A stretch of 64,000 bases of DNA from Trissonchulus latispiculum (GCA_030248195.1 JASAND010013357.1:1-64000); one strand, 5' to 3'. Positions 43,280 through 54,040 are shown, counted from the first letter of the stretch. The notes: generated by a model from the letters alone, not told the origin. Numbers and translations: made by a program.

Positions 43280-43410
43280 TTAGCGCCTTTTCGCGCACGA
43301 GTTAAAAGAGTAGAGTTAAAATTTTTTAACTCGTTTAACCAAGAAGGTTAGTTAAAATGCACTGTTTAACTCTTTCAACCCTCTGCGCAAAATGGGTCCA
43401 GTTAATTTTA
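43280..43410. repeat. GAGTTAAA/TTTAACTC cluster
   Basis: Inverted words GAGTTAAA, TTTAACTCG and GTTTAACTC are clustered, ending in TGCGCAAAATGGGTCC. The pattern parallels 33630-33770 and the GGATTAAAC block at 655-1217. Confidence 0.45.
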
Positions 43411-43736
43411 ACTCATTTATTTGGTATCCTCGCTGGGAGAAAAGACCATTAGACGATTTCGCAGGTTTGCCAATTTTACTTCCAAAAGCACTAATGTTGC
43501 GCTCGTGCTTAGTTAGCAGCAGGGTTTTTGCGTCCCTAATCCATATGTACGTTTGGACGTAAAGTTCCTTATCCGGACGCACCGGAATTTTAACGGGACG
43601 CAAGCTATGCGCAACGCTATTTTGCGAGAAAGTTTACATACTTTTGTGTAAGTTAAAACTGTGAAGTGTTTCCAGTACCAGTTTCCCAATTCTTGTTGTT
43701 GTTGTTGTTGATGCTTCCGGCCACCTGAATGCAGAT

Positions 43737-46700
43737 TCAATCGGCCCGGACACCTCCAGGACGGAGGCGGCCGCATTCTCTGAGAAAGGCAAGGACCTCC
43801 CGAGGCTTTTCCCAGAGGACCACAAGGCTAGGGTTAGGACCCAGATGGGACAGGCGTGGGCGGTCTGACTGTGGGCAGTATAGTAGGGCGTGCGACAGTG
43901 TGTCTTCCTGGTCAGGGCAGTGGGCACATGAGGGAGAGTCTCTAGCCCCAATCCTATGGAGGTACCAGTTGAGGATTGGAGAGAAGCCCCCGACACGGAG
44001 CTGGGAAAGGACTGACCTGTCAGCCCTGGGAAGGCCAGTTTCCTTCGGGTCAGGGCTGCGGGGGATTCGAAGTAGATCTAGTCTGTCCGAGGATAAACCG
44101 GATTGCCAGGTGCTAGTGAAATGTCTCGAAATTAGGGATTTCACTGCCCTGAAGTCTACCGGGGCAGCAGCCTGGTCCAGATTTGAGCCGAGGCCAGCGA
44201 GCGTATCAGCGATTTCGTTGCCGTGTATGCCCGAATGGCCGGGCAGCCAGTGGATTTGGAGGGTTCGTGGTTGGCAGTTCAGGATAGATTTAATGCGGCG
44301 CCAGATGGTAAACTCTTTGTAGGTAGTTGCTTTGGCAGGGCCGGAGGATAGTTTCCTGGTCAGCGATTGGGAATCTGAAAAAATTCTGATGATTTGATCT
44401 TCAGCAGTCGCCGTTCCGTCAATCCATTCCAGGGCACGGTCCATCGCCCGGAGCTCGGCTCCGTAACTTGAGGTGACCAGACCTGCTGGTTCAATTATAT
44501 TCCGGGTGAGACCCAGCCGGTGGTGGAGAATATAGACGCCGCTTCCTCCGTTTCTGGTTCCTTCTCTGGCTGATCCGTCTGTGTAGATTTCGACATCGGC
44601 CGGGGTCAGGCGGTCCAGGATACTTTCCGTAGCAGATTTCTTCTTCTCAGGGGGGTCTCTTCTGGAGATGCCGCAAATTTCAGACACAATTTCCAGCCCG
44701 GACGGGGCTTCCCATGGCGGAAACGGGCTGATTGTGGCTAGTTTTTCCTTGACCAGGCTGTCGGTGGAGGCGAGCACTGTTAGAGACCGGCCTTCTTCCC
44801 GCCAGGAGGCCTGGGAGGCCAGGCGACGGGTAGTTGGGGCAGCAAAAGAGTCTGCTGTGGGATTAGAATCCGGGAGGCACTGATACTTTTCGTACGCTGT
44901 CGCTGTTAGGTATTTGGCACGGACATGGAGGGGCACCAGGCCTGCCTCTTTGACTGTGAGTTCGGCAGGGGATCCTCTAGGGCAACCTGTTATGGCTCTG
45001 GCAGCTTCGTTCTGGATTGTTTGGAGCCGTTTCAGGTTGGAAGGAGCTGTAGTCGTCATCCAGGCAGGGCCACAGTATTCTATGGCGGATGCAATATAAG
45101 CAAGGTACACCATCCGAAGGTCCTCCTTTTTGCATCCCCATTTGGTACCAGCTAGAGATCGGAGAATATTATTTCTTCTTCTGAGCTTGGAGATGAGCTG
45201 GTCAATGTGGGCCCTGAAGGAGAGAGATGGATCGAATTTGATTCCCAGAAACGTCGGTGTCTTGGTGACTGGGATTTGCTGGGAATCAATAGTTAGGTGC
45301 GGTTTGGCGTTCTGCTCCTTGTTCCAAGTGGTAAACACTGAGGCTTCGCACTTCTGGACGTTGATGACCATTTTGTTCAATCTAGCCCAATTGGTGATGG
45401 CGTCAAGGGCTTCCTGGAGTTTACTGGTGGCCACCGCAATCTGTGGGTGTTTGCACCAGATGGCCACATCGTCTGCAAATAGGGAAATTTCCACTCCTTC
45501 AGGAACCGCCTCAGCCAGGGAGTTTATGAACACCTGGAATAAAGTTGGAGAGAGGACACAACCCTGGGGAACGCCACAGCCGAATCGTTTTGGCCGGCTG
45601 GAGGCCCCTTCGAATTCGACAGAATAGAGCCGATCCTGCAGGAAAGCTTTAACCCACCGGGATATGCATCTGGGCACCCCGGCAAGCGACATCGCCCGCA
45701 GCAGACCATAGTGCCAGACTCTATCGAATGCTCTTGAGAAGTCGATGAGAGCCATGACAGTTCGGTGGGCCGGCTTTTTGCGATTGAAGCCGTCGCTGAT
45801 CGATTGTGTGATCCTGAGAACTTGATCCTGGGTGGACCGGGCAGATCGGAAGCCAGCTTGATATCTCGTGATGACCTCGTTCTTTTCCAGCAGGTAGGAT
45901 AACCGACCCAGCACCAGTCTCTCCATCACTTTGGCGAGACAGGATGTGAGCGCGATTGGCCGGTAGCTGGAGATGTCAGAGGCATCTTTCCCTGGCTTGG
46001 GAATGGGCACAATCTTTGCCCTTTTCCACGGAGTAGGGCAGAATCCTTCTTTGAGGGAGCGGTTGCAGATGTGGAGAAGGATCGATTTGGCTTTATCCGT
46101 CAGATGGCGGAGGCTGGCCTTCCTGACCCGGTCGATCCCAGGTGCGGCACTGGCCCTGAGTTTCTGGAGAACCGTTTGAAGTTCGCCCATAGAGAAGGGA
46201 GCACAGGCGCTGGGTTCGTCGTCGGGATGGCTACACGGCCTATTGAGATCATTCTTCGTTTCAATGATGGTTTTCCGGTCAGATTTCCTGGATCTAACGG
46301 CAGCGACTCGGGCGTATTCCTTGATAAACGCAGAGGCCTTGGACCTGGAAGTAGAGAAGAATTTGCCATTTCGCTGAAGACATGCCCCGGAAGGGGCAGC
46401 TCTCGGCCTTCCGTTCAGACCCTTGACTGTATTCCAGATTTCTTTCGGATCGGTTCTGGCATCCAGACGAGATACATACTGGATCCAGTGCTCCCGTTTG
46501 GACTTGGCAATAATTCTTCTGGCTTCCCGGCAGGCGGCTTTCCATTCTTCTAGTTTACGTCGATCTGTTTTAGCCTCAGTTGCCAGACGCTCTCTGGTCT
46601 GAATGGCTGCTGCGGCTTCTGCATTCCACCAAGGCGCAGGAGCCCTTGAGTCCCCATAGGGGGCAGAGGCCTCTTGGGCTTCCACGATGGCGGAGGTGAA

Positions 46701-48182
46701 GGATCTGACTAGGTTATTTAGGCTGCAGTCTGGGTCGTGGCAGGATTCGGTAAGCTTTCGGTCCAGGATGTCCGCAAATTGTGCCCAATCCGTTTTGGCC
46801 AGCCGTAGCCGCTTTAGTTTCTTCTTCGTCGGAGGGCCGGCAGCGGAGACAGACAGCCAGATGGGGTGGTGGTCCGAGTCAGAGGGTGTAGGGTCAACCG
46901 ACCAGGAGACAGCAGGGACCAATGATGCGTGGACAGCCGACACGTCAGGGGCGGACCCGTTGCCGGTGGTGGGATTTGTTCTGGTTCTGGACCCGTCGTT
47001 GACTGGAACGAAACCTTTCGATTCCATCCAGTCCTCAAATTTCTCTCCGACAGAATCGGAGGCAGACGCTGAGTTGTCCCAGAGAGGGCTATGCCCATTT
47101 AGGTCCCCTAGGATCAGGGAGCCTCTACTGGAGGGCAGGGCGGATGGGTAGAACTGCTGGGTCCTATTGTCCTGTTGGCAGGTGACAACAGGAGGTACAT
47201 AGATGTTCGTAACAGTCAGTTCACGGGCCTCGAACAGTTTGACGGACAACAGTTCAGTGGTGGTGTCCCCGGTAGGAGTGGCAGGCAGGAGGTGGTGCTG
47301 GATACCCTGTTTGATGAGAGTAGCTACTCCTCCGCCTATTTTGCCCCCACGGGCATTCCGGTTCCTTCTAACCAGGCGGTCGGCCCGGTAGACGGTGTAG
47401 CCCTTGATTTCAAAGTTCATGCCAGGTTGGAGGTGGGTTTCCTGAAGGACGGCAACGTCGACGTTGCGGTCGTGGAGCATTTTGGCCAACTCAGCTCTTT
47501 TGCTTGAGCTGAGGCCGTTGGAATTCCACTGCAGAAATCGGAGAGCTCTGGGGCTGTTGTGGGTTTGCTGTCGCGGATTGACCCGGGCGGGCCTGCCGGG
47601 TCGATTTCCCGGCGGGCAGGCTTGGGGGCGGTTGGAGGGATGGACGGGATTGGGAGATGGGGTGGGAGGGGCGGGACTGGGTAACTGGACCTGGGCTGCT
47701 GTGCTGGTGGAAGGACAGTTTGAGCAATTCCACCCGCAAGAATATTCCCTCAGTAAGTCCTTGACTGACAGGCGGAGACAGACACGGTGGAACCAGATGC
47801 CACATCTGTGGCACGCCATTGAATAGTCCTTTCTGGTAACGTTCAGACCACAGGCACCGCACGGGTATGTGGGGCCCGGGTTTTCTTCAACATCGCCCGC
47901 CAATATTAGAAGCCGGCGCCAGAAGGCGGGATGACCTGGACCGGCTTCAAAAAACCCGCCTGGACGGGGACATGGGATACCATGGGAGGTCTTGCCTTCT
48001 TGGAGAAGGGAAGGAGGGAAGGGTTGCCGTTTCGCATCCAAGGGGAGGGGGAAGCCTCGTCCCAGGAAGGTCCACCTTTCCACCGCTTTGAGGCGACAAC
48101 ATCGGAGAGGTTCCCTATTCTTCAAAACCTTCTCCGGTTTCTGGGGGCTCCGCTCAATAAAACAATTTTTGCACAAAAACAT
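43737..48182 (-). CDS. LINE polyprotein: 2A, PHD-like finger, APE endonuclease, RT, RNase H
   Basis: The frame is open from 48212, but the first ATG is at 48182, giving about 1481 residues. Counting from 48212: a 2A motif GDVEENPGP at 106-114; a Cys/His PHD-like finger (CGACG...CHRCGIWFHRVC...CSNC, 118-166); an APE endonuclease (LQWNSNGL near 228, ETH at 258-260, LGDLNGH at 368-374, SDSDHHP at 444-450). Reverse transcriptase follows, with SSYRPIALTS (748-757), DFSRAFDRVWH (824-834), GVPQGCVLSPTLF (880-892) and the catalytic FADD (912-915). RNase H has YTDGSA (D1212), E1253, SDSQSL (D1280) and GHSGIHGNEIAD (D1336). A CCHC finger ends the protein (C1429, C1432, H1441, C1446). All catalytic residues are present, so it may be active. 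Codon use is GC-rich compared with the neighbourhood, suggesting recent arrival. Confidence 0.9.
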   Translation of the reverse strand: MFLCKNCFIERSPQKPEKVLKNREPLRCCRLKAVERWTFLGRGFPLPLDAKRQPFPPSLLQEGKTSHGIPCPRPGGFFEAGPGHPAFWRRLLILAGDVEENPGPTYPCGACGLNVTRKDYSMACHRCGIWFHRVCLRLSVKDLLREYSCGWNCSNCPSTSTAAQVQLPSPAPPTPSPNPVHPSNRPQACPPGNRPGRPARVNPRQQTHNSPRALRFLQWNSNGLSSSKRAELAKMLHDRNVDVAVLQETHLQPGMNFEIKGYTVYRADRLVRRNRNARGGKIGGGVATLIKQGIQHHLLPATPTGDTTTELLSVKLFEARELTVTNIYVPPVVTCQQDNRTQQFYPSALPSSRGSLILGDLNGHSPLWDNSASASDSVGEKFEDWMESKGFVPVNDGSRTRTNPTTGNGSAPDVSAVHASLVPAVSWSVDPTPSDSDHHPIWLSVSAAGPPTKKKLKRLRLAKTDWAQFADILDRKLTESCHDPDCSLNNLVRSFTSAIVEAQEASAPYGDSRAPAPWWNAEAAAAIQTRERLATEAKTDRRKLEEWKAACREARRIIAKSKREHWIQYVSRLDARTDPKEIWNTVKGLNGRPRAAPSGACLQRNGKFFSTSRSKASAFIKEYARVAAVRSRKSDRKTIIETKNDLNRPCSHPDDEPSACAPFSMGELQTVLQKLRASAAPGIDRVRKASLRHLTDKAKSILLHICNRSLKEGFCPTPWKRAKIVPIPKPGKDASDISSYRPIALTSCLAKVMERLVLGRLSYLLEKNEVITRYQAGFRSARSTQDQVLRITQSISDGFNRKKPAHRTVMALIDFSRAFDRVWHYGLLRAMSLAGVPRCISRWVKAFLQDRLYSVEFEGASSRPKRFGCGVPQGCVLSPTLFQVFINSLAEAVPEGVEISLFADDVAIWCKHPQIAVATSKLQEALDAITNWARLNKMVINVQKCEASVFTTWNKEQNAKPHLTIDSQQIPVTKTPTFLGIKFDPSLSFRAHIDQLISKLRRRNNILRSLAGTKWGCKKEDLRMVYLAYIASAIEYCGPAWMTTTAPSNLKRLQTIQNEAARAITGCPRGSPAELTVKEAGLVPLHVRAKYLTATAYEKYQCLPDSNPTADSFAAPTTRRLASQASWREEGRSLTVLASTDSLVKEKLATISPFPPWEAPSGLEIVSEICGISRRDPPEKKKSATESILDRLTPADVEIYTDGSAREGTRNGGSGVYILHHRLGLTRNIIEPAGLVTSSYGAELRAMDRALEWIDGTATAEDQIIRIFSDSQSLTRKLSSGPAKATTYKEFTIWRRIKSILNCQPRTLQIHWLPGHSGIHGNEIADTLAGLGSNLDQAAAPVDFRAVKSLISRHFTSTWQSGLSSDRLDLLRIPRSPDPKETGLPRADRSVLSQLRVGGFSPILNWYLHRIGARDSPSCAHCPDQEDTLSHALLYCPQSDRPRLSHLGPNPSLVVLWEKPREVLAFLRECGRLRPGGVRAD
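47871..47912 (-). other. 2A ribosome-skipping motif in the LINE ORF
   Basis: The codons for LLILAGDVEENPGP contain the canonical D-V-E-x-N-P-G-P core, so ribosomes should release at the Gly-Pro junction. This separates a ~100-residue leader from the finger-endonuclease-RT protein. Such motifs are known from APE-type LINEs of sea urchins, molluscs and amphioxus. Confidence 0.85.
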
Positions 48183-48260
48183 GCTGAAACAACAATTCCT
48201 TTCAGGATGCAAAATTTCTTAGCGGGGCGCAAAATAAATTTAGCGGGACGCAAAGTTGAC

Positions 48261-48661
48261 GCAAATCCGAAAACCGAAAACCTACAACTTTCATTTCTTT
48301 AACTGGTTAACACTGCGCTGGACTGAATATCCAAATCGTGCTTGACTTGAACCCATTCCAGTTTTTGAAACCCTTTCCGATTCCATGACTTTCATTCCCA
48401 CTGATTCCAGTTGAGTTCTGTTAGTCAATATTAAAAAAATATATGCTTCAAAAAATATCGTCGATAACGAGGAGTTTAAGGTCATAGCTAGAATTGTGCC
48501 TGGGCCCTGTATCACGGCCTCAAACCTATTTTTATGGACCCGGGTCCCGTCATGCAATTCGGCCCGGCCCGATTCATGACCAACGGGCCTCCCGAGCCGG
48601 TCCGGGCAATGTCAAGCCCGGGTGACTGTTGGTCATCTCAAACGCATTTCTATGTTGCCTG
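48261..48661. other. Non-coding stretch with a GC-rich patch
   Basis: At about 48538-48625 CCCGGGTCC, CGGCCCGGCCCG and GAGCCGGTCCGGGC words cluster and could be a hAT subterminal fragment. No gene is seen. Confidence 0.4.
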
Positions 48662-49127
48662 TAGTGATGTTTCTGGCACTGAAACTGAAACTGAAACTCC
48701 GCCTGAACCTAAAACTGAAACTAAAACTATTTTGGGAGTAGACCTGAAACTGAAACTGAAACTAGATTTGGTAAAGACCTGAAGCTCGGACTGAAACTAT
48801 AGTTTCAGTCTTTTCTCAAAACATCAGAATTTGAAGGTTTTAAACAGCCAGCTTTTCCGATTGCGGGAGAATATAATGATCCATTTATGCATTTGTATTT
48901 TTTCGGAATGCTGGAAACTGCAGTTTTTCGAATGAACAGAAACAAAATCTGTAACTGGAATTATTTCATCTGTAACTGAAACTGAAACTAAAAGTGAAAC
49001 TGAAACTATTTCATGATAAAGACTGAAACTTAAACAATTTTGGGAGAAGACCTCAAACTGAAACTGAAACTGAAACTATATATCTTGGACCGCCGCCTAA
49101 AACTGAAACTGAAACCAAACAACACAG
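48662..49127. mobile_element. hAT-like MITE with CTGAAA repeats, duplication GTTGCCTG
   Basis: A perfect 8-bp duplication GTTGCCTG (48654-48661 and 49128-49135) flanks 466 bp. The termini TAGTGATGTTT and, inverted, CTGTGTTGTTT agree at eight of eleven bases. Subterminal tracts consist of tandem CTGAAA. Confidence 0.75.
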
Positions 49128-49135
49128 GTTGCCTG

Positions 49136-50132
49136 CTTGCCAGTGTTGTTTTTGATGTGGTCTTTGAGTGTATAATGACTTTTTAAGCAAATTGTTTTCT
49201 GACACGAACAACAGTAAACGAGTCATTTCATAAACTATATGTAAATTTGTCTTAGCAAGCTGATTTGACTTGGAAAAGTCTGAAAAATGTCTAGGCATAT
49301 TTAACTGGATCATAGTGAATCTCGCCGCGACTCATTAATTACCGTATACATAGGTAAAACCTTATAATAAGGAACACGCAAAATACGTGGAATAGTGCAG
49401 CGTCGCTCGTTTTTAAGAATTTTTGCTGTTGCGAGATTTTTTGATCTGATCTTTATGATGCATGTTTCCAGTTAATAAAGGGGATAGCGATTTCGGCTAT
49501 TAAGGGACATTAATAGGGGGATAAGAAGGGATAGCTCTGGGTATTAAGGAAAAGTGCGGCATTTCAAAGTTTACGTGTCATTCGATGATTTTGGAGATAC
49601 TGAATATTAGTCTTCCTGTTCCCTGTACAGTCGTTTTAAAGTTTTAAGATCAAAGATGCCGCCCATATGCTGTTCTAGTGTACATATACTTCAGCTTAGG
49701 CTGAAGCACAGACAGACCTAGGTACCCAAATAATTTCAAGGTAATATCGGACTAGCTGCTAACGTATAGCTAGGATTAAGGATTAATCCCTACCCCACCT
49801 GAACCGCAGCTGTATTTCTTTGATCTTCAAATTTTAAAATTCTTGTATATACTGAAAGCAGGAAGCATTTATGAAAGTCGGAGCAATGGCAAAAGATGAT
49901 CAGCGTCGTTCATTCTATTAGAATGAAAAAATTCTGCAAAATTTTAAAATTTTTAAAAAATTTTAAAATTCAAGCTTTTAAAGTTTTCAAATTCTTGAGT
50001 CTCAAAATAGCATACGGTCTAAGTTTTACCTCATTTAGTTGTATTTTCTACATTGAGCAAAATAACTACACGTAAAATAGATAAAGCACAAATTAAACTT
50101 CAACTAGATGCCTAAATCATGACATTTCGTTG
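49136..50132. other. Non-coding stretch, nothing recognised
   Basis: No convincing ORF or repeat boundary is visible. AT-rich palindromic AAATTTTAAAATTT words occur near 49935-49970. Confidence 0.35.
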
Positions 50133-51450
50133 AGAACTAAAAGAGAAAGAATGGTTCAAACGTAACATTTTAGTGAAATCTCATGAAATTCCGTGCGTTT
50201 TTGTCCCTTATTACTAGTGTTGGAAAATAAGAAAATTTTGTGGGCCGGGCCGGCCCGCGGGCCGATGTGGTCCTACGGGCCGGGACGCGGGCCGGATCGG
50301 CCGGGCCGAGCCCGCCCCGCAGCCCGCGGCCTGCCACCGGCACGCGGGCTGGTGGCGGGTCGGGCCACGTGGGCCGGCTCGGGGCCGCAAAATTCTACGG
50401 GCCGAACAGCCCGACGTCGCAAAAAACGGTCCGAACTGTTAGGTAATTGATTTCAACTTGTTTTACGTCTAATTTCAACTTATTTTACAGATATTTTTAT
50501 GTCTTCCATTTTTCACAAACAACAAATAGCAATAACAAGTGGCCACTGGTCAGCCGCTACGTGTTTGGTAAATATTACATTGTTCTGCAGAATTCCACAT
50601 ATTATCCATATACAAATCCAAGCTGTCGCTCCTACTCCACTCTTAACCTTATGTTACAATTCCGATTCCTTTATTTTTCATAAATGCTGTTTTACTTTTT
50701 CTGAAGCTTTTCACTTCCTCAAACTAAATGTCTATAGTGTTAAGTTTGTCCACGTGCTTGATTTTGACATAAAGGTCTAATTTACATAACCAATAGCAGG
50801 AAATGAAATAAACGAAATTTCATTTAGTTTGTCTAACAAGGTTTTGGATGTTGGTTACGTTTCAAATTAACAATTACCATCGCAAGCAAGAGAACTGCGT
50901 CTTACTGCAAACGATACCCCCTTACATCAATACCAATACCATCAAACCTACATAATTATATAAGAATGTTTTCATTTCAATTGTTTTGCGACAACTGTTC
51001 ACATATAAAAAGCTTCCACACCCTTCACGCAATAAGTAGCCACCATATAACCTTAAACCCCCAGATAACGGCAAAGCTCAATTATAACTTCCATTATGTG
51101 TAATTAAACATGTTAAAACTAAGCCATTGAAAATCCGTAAATGAAACTTTGTTTGTAGACTTGAAATTGCATCGAAATTTATTGAAAAATTGCCATTTAC
51201 CGGGTAAAAAACAGGCCCGGCCCGCGGCCCGCCACCGGCCCGCGGGCCTGTGGCGGGCCGCCTATTTGTAATCTTGCGGGCCGGGCCGCGGGCCGGGCCG
51301 TTACCGAAAAATCCGGGCCGGGCCGGGGCCGGGCCGGCCCCGCCCCGAGCCCGCGGCCCGCCACCGGCCCGCGTCACAACTCTACTTATTACCCCGTTTT
51401 ACCCTATGTAAGTTGGGTAGCTGACATTCTTAGACAGGACTCCAAGAAGG
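50133..51450. repeat. Short interspersed repeat split by a hAT-like insertion
   Basis: The pieces 50133-50214 and 51393-51450 together match the uninterrupted copy at 53092-53238 (GAGAACTAAAAGAGAAAG at the start, GGACTCCAAGAAGGATAAGCA at the end). The intact copy gives the empty-site sequence. Confidence 0.75.
50215..51384. mobile_element. hAT-like non-autonomous element, GGGCCGGGCC subterminals
   Basis: The 1170-bp insertion has termini TAGTGTTG and, inverted, TAGAGTTG, and a perfect duplication CTTATTAC (50207-50214 and 51385-51392). An empty site exists at about 53165-53180. Both ends carry 150-180 bp of GGGCCGG/CCGGCCC words; the AT-rich middle has no ORF of note. Confidence 0.9.
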
Positions 51451-51566
51451 ATAAGCACATTCCAATGTTTGCGGACGCTGTCATTAATTAAATGATGGCT
51501 TTTCACCGGTTTGGCATGACATAATATTCCACCCAAAATGGCATGCCTAGGTCAAAATATGAAGGT

Positions 51567-51780
51567 CCAATGTTTTACTTGCAATGGTGAGTGAAAAGCG
51601 GAACCTCCCTCTTCCCTTCTCTCTCCTAGGTCCTGATCTCGTGGGTACAAGGGTGCCTGACGCCTACCGTTCGAGCTTGTCCTCGGTTTCTTCTTGGTCC
51701 ACCAGCTCTGGTAGAATCGCCGGCGCCGGGGAGGACAGTCAGTAAGCGCTGGCGTAAGTCTGCAGACAGAAGTCGAGAAT
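51567..51780 (+). mobile_element. SINE body without tRNA head
   Basis: GTGAGTGAAAAGCGGAACC through CCACCAGCTCTGGTAGAA matches the body of the SINE at 23660-23935. The upstream head is missing or unrelated. Confidence 0.6.
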
Positions 51781-51949
51781 CACCGCCTGATATATATATA
51801 TATATATTCAAAAATGCCGAGTCCTCTGTTCAGATGCCCCCAATTAATTTCGATATTTATCAGTAATTTCAAAGATTTCGTGACTTGCTGATGATAGGAT
51901 AGGCGCGGTAGGTAGCCCTCTAGAACTGTAAGAATGATATGATCAAGAG

Positions 51950-52024
51950 TAGCCAATGGTGGGGATCGAACCACCCGGTGTTAGAGTTGAAGTCGAGCAT
52001 CTAACCGCTATGCCACCACCGAAC
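51950..52024 (-). mobile_element. tRNA-derived SINE head, minus strand
   Basis: On the minus strand GGTGGTGGCATAGCGGTTAG includes an A box, and GGTGGTTCGATCCCCACC is a T arm with B box. The head looks complete (about 70 bp). The anticodon arm is imperfect, so a SINE is preferred to a tRNA gene. Confidence 0.55.
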
Positions 52025-52600
52025 GTTGCGTGCGACTTTAGGTGGTGATGTTTGTGCTGACCTGATTAGTTTCAGTTTCAGTTTCAGCTCCAATTTCAGA
52101 GAAGTTTCAGTTTCCGCTAAAAATTCATTCCAGCTTCAGTTTCAGTTTCGTATCATCAGCACTCAGTTTGGCTTAGTTTCAGTTTCAGTTCCAGAAGTGT
52201 TGAAGTTTCAGTTTCAGTTTCAGCTGCTGAAATAACACTACTTTTGGGTAGGTGTTGTTTCACTAACCGATTTTAGTTTCAGTTTCAGTTAACGGTCCAA
52301 AATAATTTCTGTATCAGTTTCATGTCACCGCCAAAAATAGTTCCAGTTCCGGTTTAAGTTTTCGGGATCAGAAAATGTTTTTTCAGTTTCAGTTAATTCA
52401 ATAACCTACAGTAGCTCGCATTCAGAAATAATGTAATGCATAAATTGATGATTAATTTATGCTCCCACTGTAATAGCGAAAAAGTTGCTTAAAGCCATCA
52501 AATCTTCAAGTTTTGAGGAAAGACTGAAGCCAGTTTCAGTTTCAGTCGGCCGCTTAAAACAGTTTCAGTTTCAGCTTTAGTGCCTGAAACATACTATTTT
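52025..52600. repeat. CAGTTT-rich block, relatives of the element at 48662-49127
   Basis: Tandem AGTTTC tracts fill 52065-52230 and 52265-52580. A terminus whose inverse reads TAGTATGTTTCAGGCACT near 52570-52600 matches TAGTGATGTTTCTGGCACT at 48662. Probably two inverted copies of that family; flanking duplications were not confirmed. Confidence 0.5.
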
Positions 52601-52703
52601 TTAGTTATATCTACACTATACACAGCGCATAATTCATAATCCTTTGTTACGTAACACAATTAGTTGATTTTATCCGATTTGGAAGTCAACTGACAGTTTA
52701 AAA

Positions 52704-52868
52704 ATGATGCCTGAAGCTTACTTTATTGGTATCTGGTTTCTCTGCTCGTGGCTGGGAATCGTGATACACCAACTATGTCTAATCTGGTGTCCCAAACTAT
52801 GCTGTTGCAATGAAGAAAGGGAAAAACTGGCGAACAGCGCTAAACTTCCGCCCAACGTCAAAACTTAA
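52704..52868 (+). CDS. Candidate small single-span membrane protein (54 aa)
   Basis: ATGATG at 52704 opens a 54-codon frame. After MMPEAY comes a hydrophobic span (about residues 7-29, FIGIWFLCSWLGIVIHQLCL), then a Cys cluster (CPKLCCC) and a charged tail (NEEREKLANSAKLPP). An acceptor-like CTGACAG lies 7 bases before the first ATG, and an AATAAA-like signal lies about 20 bp after the stop (near 52887). It could be a small gene or the last exon of one. Family not recognised. Confidence 0.4.
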   Translation: MMPEAYFIGIWFLCSWLGIVIHQLCLIWCPKLCCCNEEREKLANSAKLPPNVKT

Positions 52869-53763
52869 ACGTTTAGCTTTGTTTTAAATAAATTTGTTCA
52901 ATGCGAATTACTTGGTTCAACGAACTTTTTTATATTGTAGATGATTAGTATGTACTCAAATAAAAGTTTAATTGTACAATAATATATACTGTTTTGTGTT
53001 ACTTCAGAAAGCAGAGTTCAATATATCTGCCCTGCAATGAAGCTGCGTTTTATTTAATTTAATGAATTTAATTTAATTTTATTTTTTATTTGAGAACTAA
53101 AAGAGAAAGAATGGTTCAAACGTAACATTTTAGTTAAATCTCATGAAGTTCCGTGCGTTTTTGTCCCTTATTACCCCCTTTTACCCTATGTAAGTTGGGT
53201 AGCTGACATTCTTAGACAGGACTCCAAGAAGGATAAGCAAATGATTATTATTATTAAATCTTTAATGAGCCCTCCCTCAGGCATAGACTAGAAAGTGTTT
53301 GTGTGAAGATTTATTTACCTCCCTTGAAGCTAGTAGCTTTCCAATTGACCCCTCAACTTTAAATCACAACACCATGGTATTAGTCTCTCTCTAGTTTATA
53401 TCAATAAAAACAAGAAAAAACATTGTCTCGTGTCGCAAGGAATTGAAAATCAAGTTATATATTTCTATTACTGACTTATGATATGAAATATAACGGGCTA
53501 CATTGAATTCCTACTTTAACACTGTAGGCTGAATTTAACACCTCACTGACTGAGACAAGAGATATTAATCTACTTCACGTGACACGCAACACGAACTTCA
53601 AAACCCAACTAACGACATTCAGTGAGACGACCTTAAGAATGCACACATACGTAACACAACTACCTATCAGAAAAGAAACAACTCGACTTTACTGCGCAGC
53701 ACATATACAAAACAAAACAGAGAAAGAACAGTGCAACAAAAATACAAAAAACTGGGGAAACAG
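52869..53763. other. Non-coding stretch
   Basis: It contains the intact short repeat at 53092-53238 and simple AATTTAATTT tracts. It lies downstream of the minus-strand gene that ends at 53764; no clear AATAAA was seen there. Confidence 0.4.
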
Positions 53764-53950
53764 TCATTTATGTTCCGTAGTAGTATCTTCCTCCAAAATA
53801 TGCCGATCTAACAGGGGCCAGAGATATTCACGAACAAACAAATCCAAAGGAATGCCACTTTTAAGACAGGTTAGACTGGTATCCTGCAAATCTTTCAGGA
53901 CTATATCACTGCTGGCTTCCAGCTTACAGCCGCTGTCTTCAGGGACTAAC
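53764..53950 (-). CDS. Unidentified host gene, last exon
   Basis: After an acceptor TTTAAG (AG at 53952-53951) a 62-codon frame runs to TGA at 53766-53764. It has normal amino-acid variety (LVPEDSGCK, LDLFVREYLWPLLDRH) and an acidic end. It needs a preceding exon ending in phase 2, which the exon at 55155-55302 can supply. With five upstream exons it forms the 3' part of a gene whose product I could not name. Confidence 0.6.
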
Positions 53951-54040
53951 CTTAAATAAACCAAAAAAAGTGGGAAAGAATATAAAAATACAACTCGGGT
54001 TTGTTTCTACACAGAGAGCCTAAAAGCATACATTAACATA

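Larger units (their letters stand above)
43691..48260 (-). mobile_element. Full-length LINE with 2A, endonuclease, RT and RNase H
   Basis: The element reads on the minus strand and ends in a (CAA)n tail at 43710-43691. Its single uninterrupted ORF spans nearly the whole length. The upstream boundary near 48260 is estimated, and no target duplication was found. The domain order with RNase H suggests the I/Ingi/Vingi side of APE-type LINEs. A truncated relative lies at 32195-32275. Confidence 0.85.

Noticed and set aside
48183..48212. Upstream start of the LINE ORF at 48212
   Set aside because: The codon there is TTG; the first ATG in frame is at 48182.
43729..48302. Many plus-strand frames of 60-200 codons opposite the LINE
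   Set aside because: They are antisense shadows of the GC-rich LINE ORF.
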